Shown here piece after piece: positions 32,692-42,040 of a stretch of 64,000 nt of DNA. The notes beneath the pieces were generated by a model that saw only the letters and a program-made list of their open reading frames with translations, did no database searches and was not told the origin of the DNA. The stretch is from NCBI GenBank assembly GCA_020635535.1, contig JACJZP010000005.1, positions 117,462-181,461 on the forward strand. Reading direction: 5' to 3'. Origin of the DNA: Flavobacteriales bacterium. GTDB lineage: Bacteria > Bacteroidota > Bacteroidia > UBA10329. The number at the start of each line of letters is the position of its first letter. The first letter of the stretch is position 1. Position numbers and translations under genes: made by a program.

Positions 32692-34899
32692 CTAATGCTG
32701 TGGAAGTACACGGATAAGATTTTTTGTGAATTCAAGCAGATTCTCAATTTCACCAAGGCTCATGGGGCGCTCTTTCCCGATCAGTAGTATTTGATGTCCA
32801 TTACTCTCCAATCGGTATGGTAGGTTTTCCTCCAAGAATCGGATGAGGTCATTGCTGAAGAAGTCTCTAACTGCGGGTTCATCTTCACCCTTTAAGCGGA
32901 AGGTATTGGAAAACTTCTTGAAGTTTTTAAAATCAATGTCATCGAACCCGGCCAATGCCGCAATTCGGTCAAAAAGGTATTCCTTCTCAATGGTGAATAG
33001 TGGAATGGTGTTGGTGAGACCAATGATTGCAACTGTTGATTGCCCGGTGACCTTGGTTTGAAATTCTCCTTCGTGGAAATCAATATCCTGAATGATGACC
33101 TGTGCATTATTAAAATTTCCTGAGACCTTGTTGTAAGCGCGGTCAATGGATTTATGCCGGAGAAGATGGAATGAATCCAAATCTTTAATAAACAGCGCAA
33201 CACTTGGGTCGAATTGCCAATTGACCTCCTCTGCAAGCGACTGTAGTTTTTGTTGTCTTGAGGTTAGGGTCTGCCTACCTGAAACTCCAACTTTTGAGCC
33301 CTTATACCTTACCGAAAGTGGATGTGTGGCCGAAGTAAGGTGGGTGTCCAATCCTATGATCTCGAATTCTCCTCCTCTTCTGATGTGATTTTCCTCGCGT
33401 TCTGCAAGGTGTTCCATCACAGTGTGGTCAATGAACTCCGCCAATGAAAGGTCTACCACTACTTTAGCATTGTTCGGAATTACGTCCAACGCTTTCTTCA
33501 GTTGTGGATAGTTGAGGAAATTGCTGTAGCCTCTGACGCTGATGTGGTAGGAATCATCCTCATCTTCTTGGTAAGACACAACATTGGGCCTGAACAGAAT
33601 AGTGAACAATTTGACCACTGACCTGAGCCGAACGATGTGTATGACAATGGTGAGAACTGTTCCCGCAAGAATTCCAAAGATCAGGTCAGAAACCAGAGTG
33701 ACAATGAGGGTTACAGAGAACACTAGAATTTGATCCCAACCAATCCGATAAATATTCACGATTTCCTTGGGGTTGATCAGTTTGTACCCTGTATGAATGA
33801 GTACTCCGGCCAGCGCGGCCAGCGGAATATGCTGTAGCTGAGAACTCAGGGTTACAATCAGAACAAGTATCCAGATAGCTTGGAAAACGTTCATCAAAGT
33901 TCCTTTTCCGTTATGGGCTACACCAACCGAACTCGGAACAATACCTGGAATTACGGGCATGCCTCCGATAAGACCTGAAATGCTGGTTGCCAAGCCAGAA
34001 ATGCTAAGCTCCTTGTTGATGTTCGACTTGCGTTTCAAACCGTCTAATCGGTCTATAGCCTTTGTGCTAAGAATACCTTCAATACTGGTTATGAGTACCA
34101 CAGCAATCACCACATTCCAAAAAGTGGAAGTTTTCCAAAGGCTGAAATCCGGATGCACTACGATGTCGCTAACATGAGCTGGTATGTCAATCAGAAATTC
34201 TGGCCCATAGCCAAAAAAGAGTATTTGCCCTCCATTTTGAAAATCGAATCCGTAGGAGTAGAGAATGGAAACAATGATAACCCATACCGCAGCGGGAATT
34301 GCTTTAACTACAGGTAATTCAATTTGGGAATGAATGAACATGATCACCAGAGATGCAATTCCAATGATGGCCACGATGGGGTTGGCATCGGACATCACCT
34401 CAGGAACAACCCGCGAAAGTTCTATCAAGTTCTTTGGGTGAAGATGAGAGCCTAACAGAACTGGCAACTGTTTTACAATGATGATGATGCCAACTGCCGC
34501 CAAAAGGCTTTTGATGACGCTTGCCGGTATAAGGTCACCTATAACGCCAAGCCGCAAAGTGCCAAGCAGAAACTGAATCATTCCTGCAAAAACAATGGCC
34601 GCCAAATAGATGCGATATCCCTGAAACAGATCATCAGCGCCTAAAGTGATGATTGCTGCTGCTGTGACCCCAATAAGCATTTTGGGCGTGCTGTGCACAA
34701 TCACATTTCCGCCACTGAACCAAGCGAAAATCAAACCACCCACAACAGCGGGGATTACAGCAGACATGGGAGGAACCCCGGATGCCAAACCGATTCCCAA
34801 CCCAAGTGGAATGGCAATGAAAGCTACGCTTACAGATGCACGTAGATCATCCTTCCATGACCGTTTCCAGCCCCTTAAACCGTTGGAGAACAAGTTCAT
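32692..34899 (-). CDS. SulP family anion transporter with STAS and extra C-terminal region
   Basis: This 735-residue protein has a SulP-type membrane domain (about 1-430): KDDLRASVSVAFIAIPLGLGIGLASGVPP, GLIGGMPVIPGIVPSS, and a STAS-like domain (about 445-545, KVVVDLSLAEFIDHTVMEHL). A further region of about 160 residues follows that I do not recognise (FQTKVTGQSTVAIIGLTNTIPLF and on to the end). It probably moves sulfate, bicarbonate or another anion. It overlaps the universal stress protein gene by four bases (ATGA), a pairing that suggests joint control. Confidence 0.85.
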   Translation of the reverse strand: MNLFSNGLRGWKRSWKDDLRASVSVAFIAIPLGLGIGLASGVPPMSAVIPAVVGGLIFAWFSGGNVIVHSTPKMLIGVTAAAIITLGADDLFQGYRIYLAAIVFAGMIQFLLGTLRLGVIGDLIPASVIKSLLAAVGIIIIVKQLPVLLGSHLHPKNLIELSRVVPEVMSDANPIVAIIGIASLVIMFIHSQIELPVVKAIPAAVWVIIVSILYSYGFDFQNGGQILFFGYGPEFLIDIPAHVSDIVVHPDFSLWKTSTFWNVVIAVVLITSIEGILSTKAIDRLDGLKRKSNINKELSISGLATSISGLIGGMPVIPGIVPSSVGVAHNGKGTLMNVFQAIWILVLIVTLSSQLQHIPLAALAGVLIHTGYKLINPKEIVNIYRIGWDQILVFSVTLIVTLVSDLIFGILAGTVLTIVIHIVRLRSVVKLFTILFRPNVVSYQEDEDDSYHISVRGYSNFLNYPQLKKALDVIPNNAKVVVDLSLAEFIDHTVMEHLAEREENHIRRGGEFEIIGLDTHLTSATHPLSVRYKGSKVGVSGRQTLTSRQQKLQSLAEEVNWQFDPSVALFIKDLDSFHLLRHKSIDRAYNKVSGNFNNAQVIIQDIDFHEGEFQTKVTGQSTVAIIGLTNTIPLFTIEKEYLFDRIAALAGFDDIDFKNFKKFSNTFRLKGEDEPAVRDFFSNDLIRFLEENLPYRLESNGHQILLIGKERPMSLGEIENLLEFTKNLIRVLPQH

Positions 34900-35765
34900 G
34901 CAACTTCTTTAGAGGCTTGGTTAACGATCATGAGACAGCACGGAAGATCGGAGAGAACATACTCAAGATCGTGAGGGAAAACACGGTCCATGATTCCCAG
35001 CTCAGCATCTGGAGAATGCATGACCAGTAGATCTGCCTGATGGGCCGCAGCATAATGACCAATGGTATAACCGGGTTTGCCGAATATGCATTTGTGGCCC
35101 ACTGCTATGCAATCATCCTCTCTTAGTTTGGTCTCAAGGTTTTCAATGCGTTGGTCTTCCTTTTCTTTTATCTCTTTTCGCTTTCTGGCAGTTTCGGCAA
35201 GCTGGTTGTCATCGTCTGCAGCAGTAACACCCTTCTTTGGATCAATCTCATCCACAATTGTAATGTGCTCAGCACCCAGCACTTTCCCGAAATAGTTTGC
35301 GGTTCGAACCGTGTCTTCTGTTTTACTGTGGTCATCTCCTGAAACCACGATTTCTCGGCACTTGTTTCGAATAACCGAACGGTCGGTAAGCAACAAGATG
35401 GAGCACTTTGCCTTTCGGCAGAGTTTTCTGGCAACAGAACCAGTGTAGAAGGTTATCAGATTTTCCTTTTTCTGAGCACCTGCAATCAGCAGATCTACAC
35501 CATTTTCCTCACATGAATCAAGAATGCACTTTACCGGATCGCCTTCGCGGAATTCTACCTTGACCTTAGCTGGATCGATCACAGTCTGAGACACCATCAG
35601 GTCTAGCTTCTTGAGTTTCTGTTCGGTCTTGCTACCTACGTGTATCAGTACAAGCTCAGCCTCCAGCATTTCTGCTATTCTAGCGCTTTCATGAAGGTTG
35701 GCCTCTGCGTAGGGAGAAAAGGCAATCGCTGTAGCTACTTTACAAAAAGGATAGGGTAGAGCCAT
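34896..35765 (-). CDS. Universal stress protein, two-domain
   Basis: This is a 289-residue protein from the ATG at 35765; the frame is open further upstream through the terminator of the MORN gene and is not needed. The first UspA-like domain has TAIAFSPYAEANLHESARIAE, AELVLIHVG, DLLIAGAQKKENLITFYTGSVARKLCRKAKCSILLLTD. A second Usp-like half follows with IVVSGDDHSKTEDTV and ADLLVMHSPD...HDLEYVLSDLPCCLMIV. ATP-binding Gly motifs are not clear in either half. Its gene overlaps the SulP gene, so I infer it regulates or responds with that transporter. Confidence 0.85.
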   Translation of the reverse strand: MALPYPFCKVATAIAFSPYAEANLHESARIAEMLEAELVLIHVGSKTEQKLKKLDLMVSQTVIDPAKVKVEFREGDPVKCILDSCEENGVDLLIAGAQKKENLITFYTGSVARKLCRKAKCSILLLTDRSVIRNKCREIVVSGDDHSKTEDTVRTANYFGKVLGAEHITIVDEIDPKKGVTAADDDNQLAETARKRKEIKEKEDQRIENLETKLREDDCIAVGHKCIFGKPGYTIGHYAAAHQADLLVMHSPDAELGIMDRVFPHDLEYVLSDLPCCLMIVNQASKEVA

Positions 35766-35828
35766 TGTTCTGGAAGTTTCTGTTGCAATATACAACGCGT
35801 TGCCCAAGGGCTTCGGATCATACTGGGC

Positions 35829-35853
35829 AAAAAAAAGAGGGCTCAAGGCCCTC
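35829..35853 (-). terminator. Terminator of MORN gene
   Basis: Stem GAGGGC / GCCCTC with loop TCAAG, followed on the minus strand by eight T residues, ten bases after the stop of the MORN-repeat gene. Confidence 0.85.
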
Positions 35854-35863
35854 ATCTTATTAT

Positions 35864-36301
35864 TTACCGTTCTGGTTGTTCAAGCGGTGTTCCGGTTTCG
35901 GGGAACTCCAAGTTCTGTGGAGCGCCTTCCTTGAAAAAGCCTTCGTATACAGCATTGGTCATCAGGTCACCAGGAAGATCCCAGTAAAAATGACCACGAC
36001 CATCCATTTTGCCATCCTTCCACATGCCGATGTACTTATCTCCATTGGCATAGGTGTATGTTCCACGACCTGACATCAAACCTTCCTTCCAAGCACCCTT
36101 GTAAACATCACCATTGGCGAACTCATAAACACCATAACCATCTTGCTTACCTTTTTTCCAGAGACCTTTGTACTGGTCGCCATTTTCAAAAAGGTATGTT
36201 CCATTGCTGTTATAGCAGTTTCCTTCGGTACACTGTGCGTTGGCAGTAGCGGTACCTATCACGAAAAGAAAGAAAAGAGCTGATTTTTTGAGCATTTTCA
36301 T
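35864..36301 (-). CDS. MORN repeat protein, exported
   Basis: This 145-residue protein has a signal peptide (SALFFLFVIGTATANAQ) and about four MORN repeats: GDQYKGLWKKGKQDGYGVYE, GDVYKGAWKEGLMSGRGTYT, GDKYIGMWKDGKMDGRGHFY and the partial YEGFFKEG. MORN repeats bind lipids or proteins in other systems; the role of bacterial periplasmic versions is not established. A second ATG two codons downstream is equally possible. Monocistronic with its own terminator. Confidence 0.88.
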   Translation of the reverse strand: MKMLKKSALFFLFVIGTATANAQCTEGNCYNSNGTYLFENGDQYKGLWKKGKQDGYGVYEFANGDVYKGAWKEGLMSGRGTYTYANGDKYIGMWKDGKMDGRGHFYWDLPGDLMTNAVYEGFFKEGAPQNLEFPETGTPLEQPER

Positions 36302-36400
36302 GAGTTTTAGCTTTCCTGAATTGGTCGTACAAGATTAACGATTTTTTGAGTTCATACTCTATCCACAATTGTGGCTTTTCTCTTGGGTTCGGAAAAGTGA

Positions 36401-36408
36401 TACATTTG
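36401..36408 (+). promoter_or_regulatory. Candidate -7 element (TACATTTG) for tRNA-Pro
   Basis: TACATTTG matches TAnnTTTG exactly and ends 11 bases before the tRNA 5' end, a good distance for a tRNA gene. A TTG lies upstream at 36383 but at 15-base spacing. Confidence 0.5.
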
Positions 36409-36419
36409 CCGCTCACATT

Positions 36420-36497
36420 CGGGGTGTAGCTCAGCCCGGTTAGAGTACACGTCTGGGGGGCGTGTGGTCGCTGGTTCGAATCCAGTCACCCCGACCA
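36420..36497 (+). tRNA. tRNA-Pro (anticodon GGG)
   Basis: A complete cloverleaf can be drawn. The acceptor stem CGGGGTG pairs with CACCCCG. The D arm contains AGCTC...GAGT. The anticodon stem CACGT/GCGTG holds the loop CTGGGGG with anticodon GGG. The T arm is CTGG-TTCGAAT-CCAG. Discriminator A and encoded CCA end at 36497. It reads CCC and CCU proline codons. No intron. Confidence 0.96.
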
Positions 36498-36577
36498 AAT
36501 TTTGAATAGGTGACCTCGGTCACCTTTTTTCTGCACAACAATTGGGTTTTCTGGCAACAAAACCGCTTAAAGTGGGT

Positions 36578-36585
36578 TACATTTG
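36578..36585 (+). promoter_or_regulatory. Candidate -7 element (TACATTTG) for TonB receptor operon
   Basis: TACATTTG matches TAnnTTTG and ends 48 bases before the ATG at 36634. No well-spaced -33 TTG is seen. Confidence 0.4.
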
Positions 36586-36633
36586 CACCCTCAAAAATCA
36601 AACGTTGTTAACAGAAAATCCGCGGACATTAAA

Positions 36634-39036
36634 ATGGGCTTGAAGATCAAGCAGATTTCTTCTCTGTTTCTACTGTTACTTGTGGGTTTTGTAGCTGTTG
36701 CACAGCAGAAGTACACCATTAGTGGAACCATTACCGATGCCGCAAATGGTGAGACCATGATAGGCACCAATGTGTTTGTGGAACCGTTGATGAAGGGAAC
36801 CACCACCAACGTTTACGGCTTTTACTCCATCACTATTCCAGAAGGTAAATACACCTTGAAGGTTTCGTTTCTTGGTTATGAAACCTATTCTCAGGAAATA
36901 GACCTTAACAAAGACTATGAGTTCAATCTTGAGTTGAAAGAGTCTGCCTACACCAAGGAAGAGGTAGTGGTGCAAGGCGAGAAAAAGGATGAGAACACCA
37001 AAAGTTCCAAGATGAGCACGGTGGAGATTCCTATACAGCAGGTGAAGGAACTCCCAGCCTTGATGGGTGAAGTGGATATCATCAAGACCATACAGCTGAT
37101 GCCTGGAGTTCAGTCAGGCTCTGAAGGTAACGCTGGGCTATATGTTAGAGGTGGTGGGCCTGATCAGAATCTTGTGCTGCTTGATGAAGCGGTGGTTTAT
37201 AATGCTTCGCACCTTTTCGGATTCCTTTCGGTTTTCAACGCAGATGCCATTAAGGGAATGGAACTGACCAAGGGATCAATGCCTGCCAAATACGGTGGCC
37301 GACTTTCTTCTGTACTTGATATTAGCATGAAAGAAGGGAACAATAAGAAGTTTGAATTGGAGGGTGGTATTGGCATAATTAACTCGAGGCTTACGGTTCA
37401 AGGTCCAATAGTCAAGGACAAGGGCTCGTTCATTTTCTCTGGCCGATTTGCTTATGCCGGACTGTTGGGCGGTGCCATTGCAAATGCCGCTACCAATGAC
37501 AATGATGCAGGCAATGGCGGAGGTTTCTTTGCGGGAGCCTCGTATTATTTCTTTGATCTGAATGGAAAGATCAATTACACGCTTGGCAAGAAAGACCGTC
37601 TGTTCCTCAGTGGTTATTGGGGACGAGATGTTTTCGGTTTTAAGAGTCAAGATGATTTCAAAGCGAATATCGGATGGGGTAATGCAACCACATCGTTAAG
37701 ATGGAATCACATCTTCGACCCGAAGCTTTTCATGAATGCTTCGTTCATTTTCAGTGATTATAAATTCGAATTCGGTGCGGGTCAGTCGGAGTTCGATCTG
37801 GCATTGCAGTCAGGTATCCGCGATTTCAATCTTAAGTTGGATTTCAGTTGGCTACCTAACGTGAATCACAAGATTCAGTACGGAGCAAACTACATCTACC
37901 ACACATTTACTCCAAGTAGCGTTTCAGCCCGAACAGGAGATACCGAATTGGATCTTGGTGGAGTGGTGAAATACCACGCTCATGAAGCCGCAATCTATGT
38001 TCAGGACGATTGGGATATTTCTGACCGTTTCCGATTGAACGTTGGAGTTCGGGGATCCATGTTTGCGCACACAGGTCCTTTCGACCGGTATATTCAGAAT
38101 GAGGTCGGTCAGGTGGTAGATACGGTGCACTACGGAACGCTCAAAAACGTGAAAACCTATGGTGTGGCTGAGCCCCGAATTTCTGGCCGTGTAATGCTTG
38201 GTAAGCACAATTCCATCAAGGCTTCTTACGCCATGAACTACCAGTATATTCACTTGGCAAGTTTGGCTTCTATCAGTTTCCCGACCGATTTCTGGGTTCC
38301 AAGTACCGACATTGTAAAGCCCCAGAAAGGCCACCAATGGGCACTAGGCTATTTCCACAACTTCTTTGATGATAAGCTTGAAGTGAGCGTAGAAGGTTAT
38401 TACAAGCTCATGAACAATCTGATCGAGTATCGCGATGGTTTCAGCCCGGATCAGAACATCAACAATAATCCAGATAACAACTTCGTGTTCGGCAAAGGAG
38501 ATTCTTACGGAGCTGAATTCTTCATTCGCAAGAACGGACAGAAATTCACTGGTTGGATCGGTTACACCTTGGCTTGGACAAACCGGGTATTTCCTGATCT
38601 GAACAACGGAAAACCTTTCCCAGCCAGGTATGATAGGAGACATGATCTTTCGGTTGTTACGTCTTATCGCATAAACGAGCGGTGGTCGGTTTCTGCCATT
38701 TTTGTGTATGGTACCGGAAGTGCCATGACCGTACCCGCATCGCGCTACTTCATCAACGGCAACATTGTAACCGAGTACGGTGATAGAAACTCATTCCGCA
38801 TGCCCGATTACCACAGACTTGATCTCGGAGCAACGCTTCATCCAAATCCGAAGAAGAACAGACGCTTTAAGAGCACGTGGAACTTCGGGATCTACAACGT
38901 TTATAGTCGTCAGAATCCGTACTTCATCTACTTTGCCACCAAAGTTGATGAGAACGACCAGACCATTACCATTGAGGCCAGACAGGTTTCGGTGTTCCCA
39001 ATTCTGCCAAGTGTAACATGGAATTTCAAATTCTGA
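36634..39036 (+). CDS. TonB-dependent receptor with carboxypeptidase-like N-terminal domain
   Basis: This is an 800-residue outer-membrane receptor from the ATG at 36634; an upstream in-frame TTG at 36583 overlaps the promoter. Signal peptide (SLFLLLLVGFVAVAQ), a CarboxypepD_reg-like domain (about 25-105: YTISGTITDAANGETMIGTNVFV), the plug (about 110-235: ELPALMGEVDIIKTIQLMPGVQSGSEG..GLYVRGGGPDQNLVLLDE) and a 22-strand-type barrel to the end. It would import a TonB-driven substrate, unknown here. It is followed by a DUF4249 lipoprotein with a one-base overlap, the pair resembling a receptor/accessory-lipoprotein unit. Confidence 0.92.
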   Translation: MGLKIKQISSLFLLLLVGFVAVAQQKYTISGTITDAANGETMIGTNVFVEPLMKGTTTNVYGFYSITIPEGKYTLKVSFLGYETYSQEIDLNKDYEFNLELKESAYTKEEVVVQGEKKDENTKSSKMSTVEIPIQQVKELPALMGEVDIIKTIQLMPGVQSGSEGNAGLYVRGGGPDQNLVLLDEAVVYNASHLFGFLSVFNADAIKGMELTKGSMPAKYGGRLSSVLDISMKEGNNKKFELEGGIGIINSRLTVQGPIVKDKGSFIFSGRFAYAGLLGGAIANAATNDNDAGNGGGFFAGASYYFFDLNGKINYTLGKKDRLFLSGYWGRDVFGFKSQDDFKANIGWGNATTSLRWNHIFDPKLFMNASFIFSDYKFEFGAGQSEFDLALQSGIRDFNLKLDFSWLPNVNHKIQYGANYIYHTFTPSSVSARTGDTELDLGGVVKYHAHEAAIYVQDDWDISDRFRLNVGVRGSMFAHTGPFDRYIQNEVGQVVDTVHYGTLKNVKTYGVAEPRISGRVMLGKHNSIKASYAMNYQYIHLASLASISFPTDFWVPSTDIVKPQKGHQWALGYFHNFFDDKLEVSVEGYYKLMNNLIEYRDGFSPDQNINNNPDNNFVFGKGDSYGAEFFIRKNGQKFTGWIGYTLAWTNRVFPDLNNGKPFPARYDRRHDLSVVTSYRINERWSVSAIFVYGTGSAMTVPASRYFINGNIVTEYGDRNSFRMPDYHRLDLGATLHPNPKKNRRFKSTWNFGIYNVYSRQNPYFIYFATKVDENDQTITIEARQVSVFPILPSVTWNFKF

Positions 39037-39968
39037 TGAGAGAGCTTCGGATCATATTCTTAATGCTGATTGCGGTTGTTGGATTTTCATCCTGCGAAAA
39101 AGTACTTGATGTAGACCTGCCTGAAGGCGTGAGTGGAATCGTGTTTGAAGGTTATATAGAGAATGGCCAATTTCCGTACGTCATCATTTCGCGTAGCTCT
39201 AATTATTTCGACCCTATACAAACCGCTGCAGAAGCAATTGTGAATTCATTGGTTGAAGCCGATAGTGTGTTTGTTGAGTATGACGGTAACAGGGTTGAAC
39301 TTCCAAAGATCTGTCTTTCAGACCTTACGCCAGAACAACAGGAGATGGCCTTGGAACTTCTTGGTTTTGAGTCATTTCCAACAGGATTGGACCTCTGCAT
39401 TAATGCTAATTTCTCAATGGTAGGCGAGTTAGGTAAGACTTACACGTTGCGTGCCTATGTGGAAGGCCAGCTATATTCTGCAACTACTACCATTGGCAAT
39501 ACGGTAGCGTTCGATAGTCTGTGGTACAAGGATGAGATTCCTGTTGATAGTTTCGGTTCTATTTGGGTTAATCTTACCGACCCGGCAGCAACCACAGATT
39601 ACTACTACGTTTGGACCGAGAATCTGACCCAAGACCGAGGAATGGCTCCCATTGATGGTGGGCCGAGTTTCGGAGACAGACTTTTTAATGGAGAAACCAT
39701 TGCATTCAGCATCTATCAGGGTTCCAACCTTGCCAATGACAATGGTAGCGGTGAAGAATACTGGTGGTTCAGAGAAGGAGATACCGTGGTGGTAAAACTT
39801 GGGACCATAGATCAGGGTGTGTATGATTTTTGGGAGTCTGTTGATGCAGCGTCAAACCTGAATCCGTTCAGTTCTCCTACCCCTGTATTTTCGAATTTTG
39901 ATAATGGCGGACGAGGTGTTTGGGCTGGTTATGCAACCACTCTCGACACGTTTGTGTGTGTGAAATAG
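39036..39968 (+). CDS. DUF4249 domain lipoprotein
   Basis: This 310-residue lipoprotein has a lipobox (VVGFSSC, Cys near residue 20). The opening KVLDVDLPEGVSGIVFEGYIENGQ..YVIISRS is characteristic of DUF4249. The remainder is rich in beta-type sequence. I start at the ATG at 39036, which overlaps the receptor stop (TGATG), rather than the upstream ATG at 39018. DUF4249 proteins are usually encoded beside TonB-dependent receptors in Bacteroidota, so it may be a surface partner of the receptor. Confidence 0.88.
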   Translation: MRELRIIFLMLIAVVGFSSCEKVLDVDLPEGVSGIVFEGYIENGQFPYVIISRSSNYFDPIQTAAEAIVNSLVEADSVFVEYDGNRVELPKICLSDLTPEQQEMALELLGFESFPTGLDLCINANFSMVGELGKTYTLRAYVEGQLYSATTTIGNTVAFDSLWYKDEIPVDSFGSIWVNLTDPAATTDYYYVWTENLTQDRGMAPIDGGPSFGDRLFNGETIAFSIYQGSNLANDNGSGEEYWWFREGDTVVVKLGTIDQGVYDFWESVDAASNLNPFSSPTPVFSNFDNGGRGVWAGYATTLDTFVCVK

Positions 39969-40007
39969 TAATGTTGGATTTCGGCTTGGCCGAGAAATTG
40001 AAAGAAA

Positions 40008-40949
40008 ATGAGTGAAGAAATTGAAAGACGCAAGTGCTTGATCATAGGCAGTGGCCCAGCGGGTTACACGGCAGCCATTTATGCTGCAAGGGCAGATATG
40101 GAACCTCTGATGTACACAGGAATGCAGCCTGGGGGTCAGCTGACCATAACAACAGAGGTTGACAACTACCCGGGTTATCCTGAGGGGATCAATGGACCGG
40201 AAATGATGGAAGACTTCCGCAAACAGGCAGAACGTTTCGGAACAGAGGTTCGGTACGAAATGGTAACCGAAGTTGACTTCACAGGTCCGGTTCACAAAGT
40301 GGTTATCAATGATAAGACAGTTCTTGCAGACTCAGTTATCATTGCCACTGGTGCATCTGCAAAATGGCTCGGATTGGAGTCTGAACAGCGATTGAATGGG
40401 TTCGGTGTTTCGGCATGTGCCGTTTGCGATGGTTTCTTCTACAAAGGTCAGGAGGTTGTGATCGTTGGCGCTGGAGACACAGCTGCCGAAGAGGCCTCTT
40501 ACTTGGCCAAGCTATGCTCTAAGGTTACCATGTTGGTAAGACGTGATGAGATGCGGGCGTCAAAGGCCATGCAGCACCGTGTTCTGAACACCAAGAACAT
40601 CGAAATTCTATGGAACACGGACACCGTGGAGATACTTGGCGAAAAGAATGTGGAAGGAGTTAAGGTGGTTAACAATCAGACCAATGAGGAAAGCGTGATT
40701 CCTTGTACGGGTTTCTTTGTGGCCATTGGTCACAAGCCTAACACCGATATTTTCAAAGGCTGGCTTGATATGGATGATACCGGATACCTTAAGGTTCAGC
40801 CAGGTACTTCTAAGACCAAGATAGCTGGTGTTTTTGCAGCTGGAGATGCCGCGGATAAGGTTTACCGTCAGGCGGTGACTGCTGCTGGTACCGGTTGTAT
40901 GGCAGCTTTAGATGCCGAGCGCTATTTGGCCGAGATCGGTGTGCATTGA
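40008..40949 (+). CDS. trxB: Thioredoxin-disulfide reductase
   Basis: This 313-residue flavoenzyme reduces thioredoxin with NADPH. The FAD-binding IIGSGPAGYTAAIYAARA, PGGQLTITTEVDNYPG, the redox-active disulfide Cys137-Ala-Val-Cys140 in SACAVCDG, the NADPH motif VIVGAGDTAAEEASYLAKL and the closing GVFAAGDAADKVYRQAVTAAGTGCMAAL are all in place. Length is normal. Cytosolic. It is monocistronic and followed by a terminator. Confidence 0.97.
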   Translation: MSEEIERRKCLIIGSGPAGYTAAIYAARADMEPLMYTGMQPGGQLTITTEVDNYPGYPEGINGPEMMEDFRKQAERFGTEVRYEMVTEVDFTGPVHKVVINDKTVLADSVIIATGASAKWLGLESEQRLNGFGVSACAVCDGFFYKGQEVVIVGAGDTAAEEASYLAKLCSKVTMLVRRDEMRASKAMQHRVLNTKNIEILWNTDTVEILGEKNVEGVKVVNNQTNEESVIPCTGFFVAIGHKPNTDIFKGWLDMDDTGYLKVQPGTSKTKIAGVFAAGDAADKVYRQAVTAAGTGCMAALDAERYLAEIGVH

Positions 40950-40971
40950 TAAGATTTTGATAACTGTTGTG

Positions 40972-41001
40972 AAAGGTGCTTCCATCAGGAGCACCTTTTT
41001 T
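40972..41001 (+). terminator. Terminator of trxB
   Basis: Nine-base stem AAAGGTGCT / AGCACCTTT, extended by a wobble pair, followed by a run of six T residues, 22 bases after the trxB stop. Confidence 0.9.
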
Positions 41002-41028
41002 ACTTATTTGAACTTGTAATCAATTCGA

Positions 41029-41463
41029 ATGAAGTTCAGATTTGAAGTTGAAATTGCCCAGCCGGTAGACCTGTTGTCAAAGTTGCTTTTAGACCCGGAT
41101 GTTACCATGAAATGGCTGGAAGGGTTGAGGTCGGTCAAACACGTTTCTGGAGAATTCAGACAGCCTGGCGCGGTAAGTAAGGTGGTGTTCGATTCACCGG
41201 CTGGCCGAATGCTCATTACCGAAACGGTCATCAGTAATTCGTTGCCAGAAGAGTACATTATGCGTTACGAAGGACAGGGTTATGTGAGCTATTCCAATTA
41301 TCAGTTGGAAGAATTGGATGGTAAAAACACCAAATTCATCATTAACCAGCAGGTTGAGTTGAAAGGCGCGTTGAAGTTAGCTGGTGGTCTGTTGAAAGGA
41401 ACCATGACCCGCCAACTCAAAAAAAGTGCTGAGAGTTTTAAGCGCTACGCTGAGAATCAGTAA
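41029..41463 (+). CDS. SRPBCC family protein
   Basis: This is a 144-residue cytosolic protein with the helix-grip (START-like) fold pattern: KFRFEVEIAQPVDLLSKLLLDP, VTMKWLEGLRSVKHVSGEFRQPGAVSKVVF, then alternating strands and a long C-terminal helix (LKLAGGLLKGTMTRQLKKSAESFKRYAE). SRPBCC domains bind hydrophobic ligands; the ligand here is unknown. The 3' end overlaps the convergent redoxin gene by seven bases. Confidence 0.75.
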   Translation: MKFRFEVEIAQPVDLLSKLLLDPDVTMKWLEGLRSVKHVSGEFRQPGAVSKVVFDSPAGRMLITETVISNSLPEEYIMRYEGQGYVSYSNYQLEELDGKNTKFIINQQVELKGALKLAGGLLKGTMTRQLKKSAESFKRYAENQ

Positions 41464-42035
41464 TACTCAGGTTCGTTTCCAACCTTCCATTTAATGTTGC
41501 AGCCTAAGCTCGGTTTTTGCTGGGTTGGAATTGATTCACCAGCAATAAGTTTATCCAATACCTCTCTAAGGTCTTTCCCATTTACGGGTTCGTTATTGCC
41601 CGGACGGCTATCATCCAGCTGACCTCGGTAAACGCATTTGGCTTCAGCATTGAACACGCTGAAATCTGGAGTACATGCAGCAGTGTATGCTTTGGCTACT
41701 TCCTGCGTTTCATCATACAGATACGGAAATGGAAATGCCTTTTCTTCAGCCAGTGCTTTCATCTTTTCAGGTGAGTCATCTGGGTGTGTACTTACATCAT
41801 TGGAGCTGATTGCTACAAACCCGATTCCACGCTCCTTGAAATCACTGCCAATCCGTATCAACTCATCCATAACATGGATAACAAAAGGACAGTGATTGCA
41901 GATGAACATGACCACGGTACCTCTTTCTCCTCTTACATCCGAGAAGCCCGTAGACTTTCCTGAAACCACATTTGGAAGTAAAAAGTCTGGAGCGCTATAA
42001 CCGAGCTCCATTTCTACAGTAGGTGTTCTTGCCAT
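41457..42035 (-). CDS. Thioredoxin-like redoxin (AhpC/TSA-type)
   Basis: This 192-residue soluble protein has the thioredoxin fold of the peroxiredoxin/redoxin group. The redox motif is CNHCP (Cys46, Cys49) in VVMFICNHCPFV, and IGFVAISSNDVSTHPDDSPEKM follows, with PYLYDETQEVAKAYTAACTPDFSVF. The CxxC motif distinguishes it from one-cysteine peroxiredoxins. The substrate is not known, but proximity to trxB makes a thioredoxin-system role reasonable. It lacks a signal peptide. Confidence 0.87.
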   Translation of the reverse strand: MARTPTVEMELGYSAPDFLLPNVVSGKSTGFSDVRGERGTVVMFICNHCPFVIHVMDELIRIGSDFKERGIGFVAISSNDVSTHPDDSPEKMKALAEEKAFPFPYLYDETQEVAKAYTAACTPDFSVFNAEAKCVYRGQLDDSRPGNNEPVNGKDLREVLDKLIAGESIPTQQKPSLGCNIKWKVGNEPEYY

Positions 42036-42040
42036 ATGTC

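Noticed and set aside
35766..35855. Longer start of the universal stress protein at 35855
   Set aside because: It would begin inside the terminator of the MORN gene; the ATG at 35765 gives a typical Usp N terminus.
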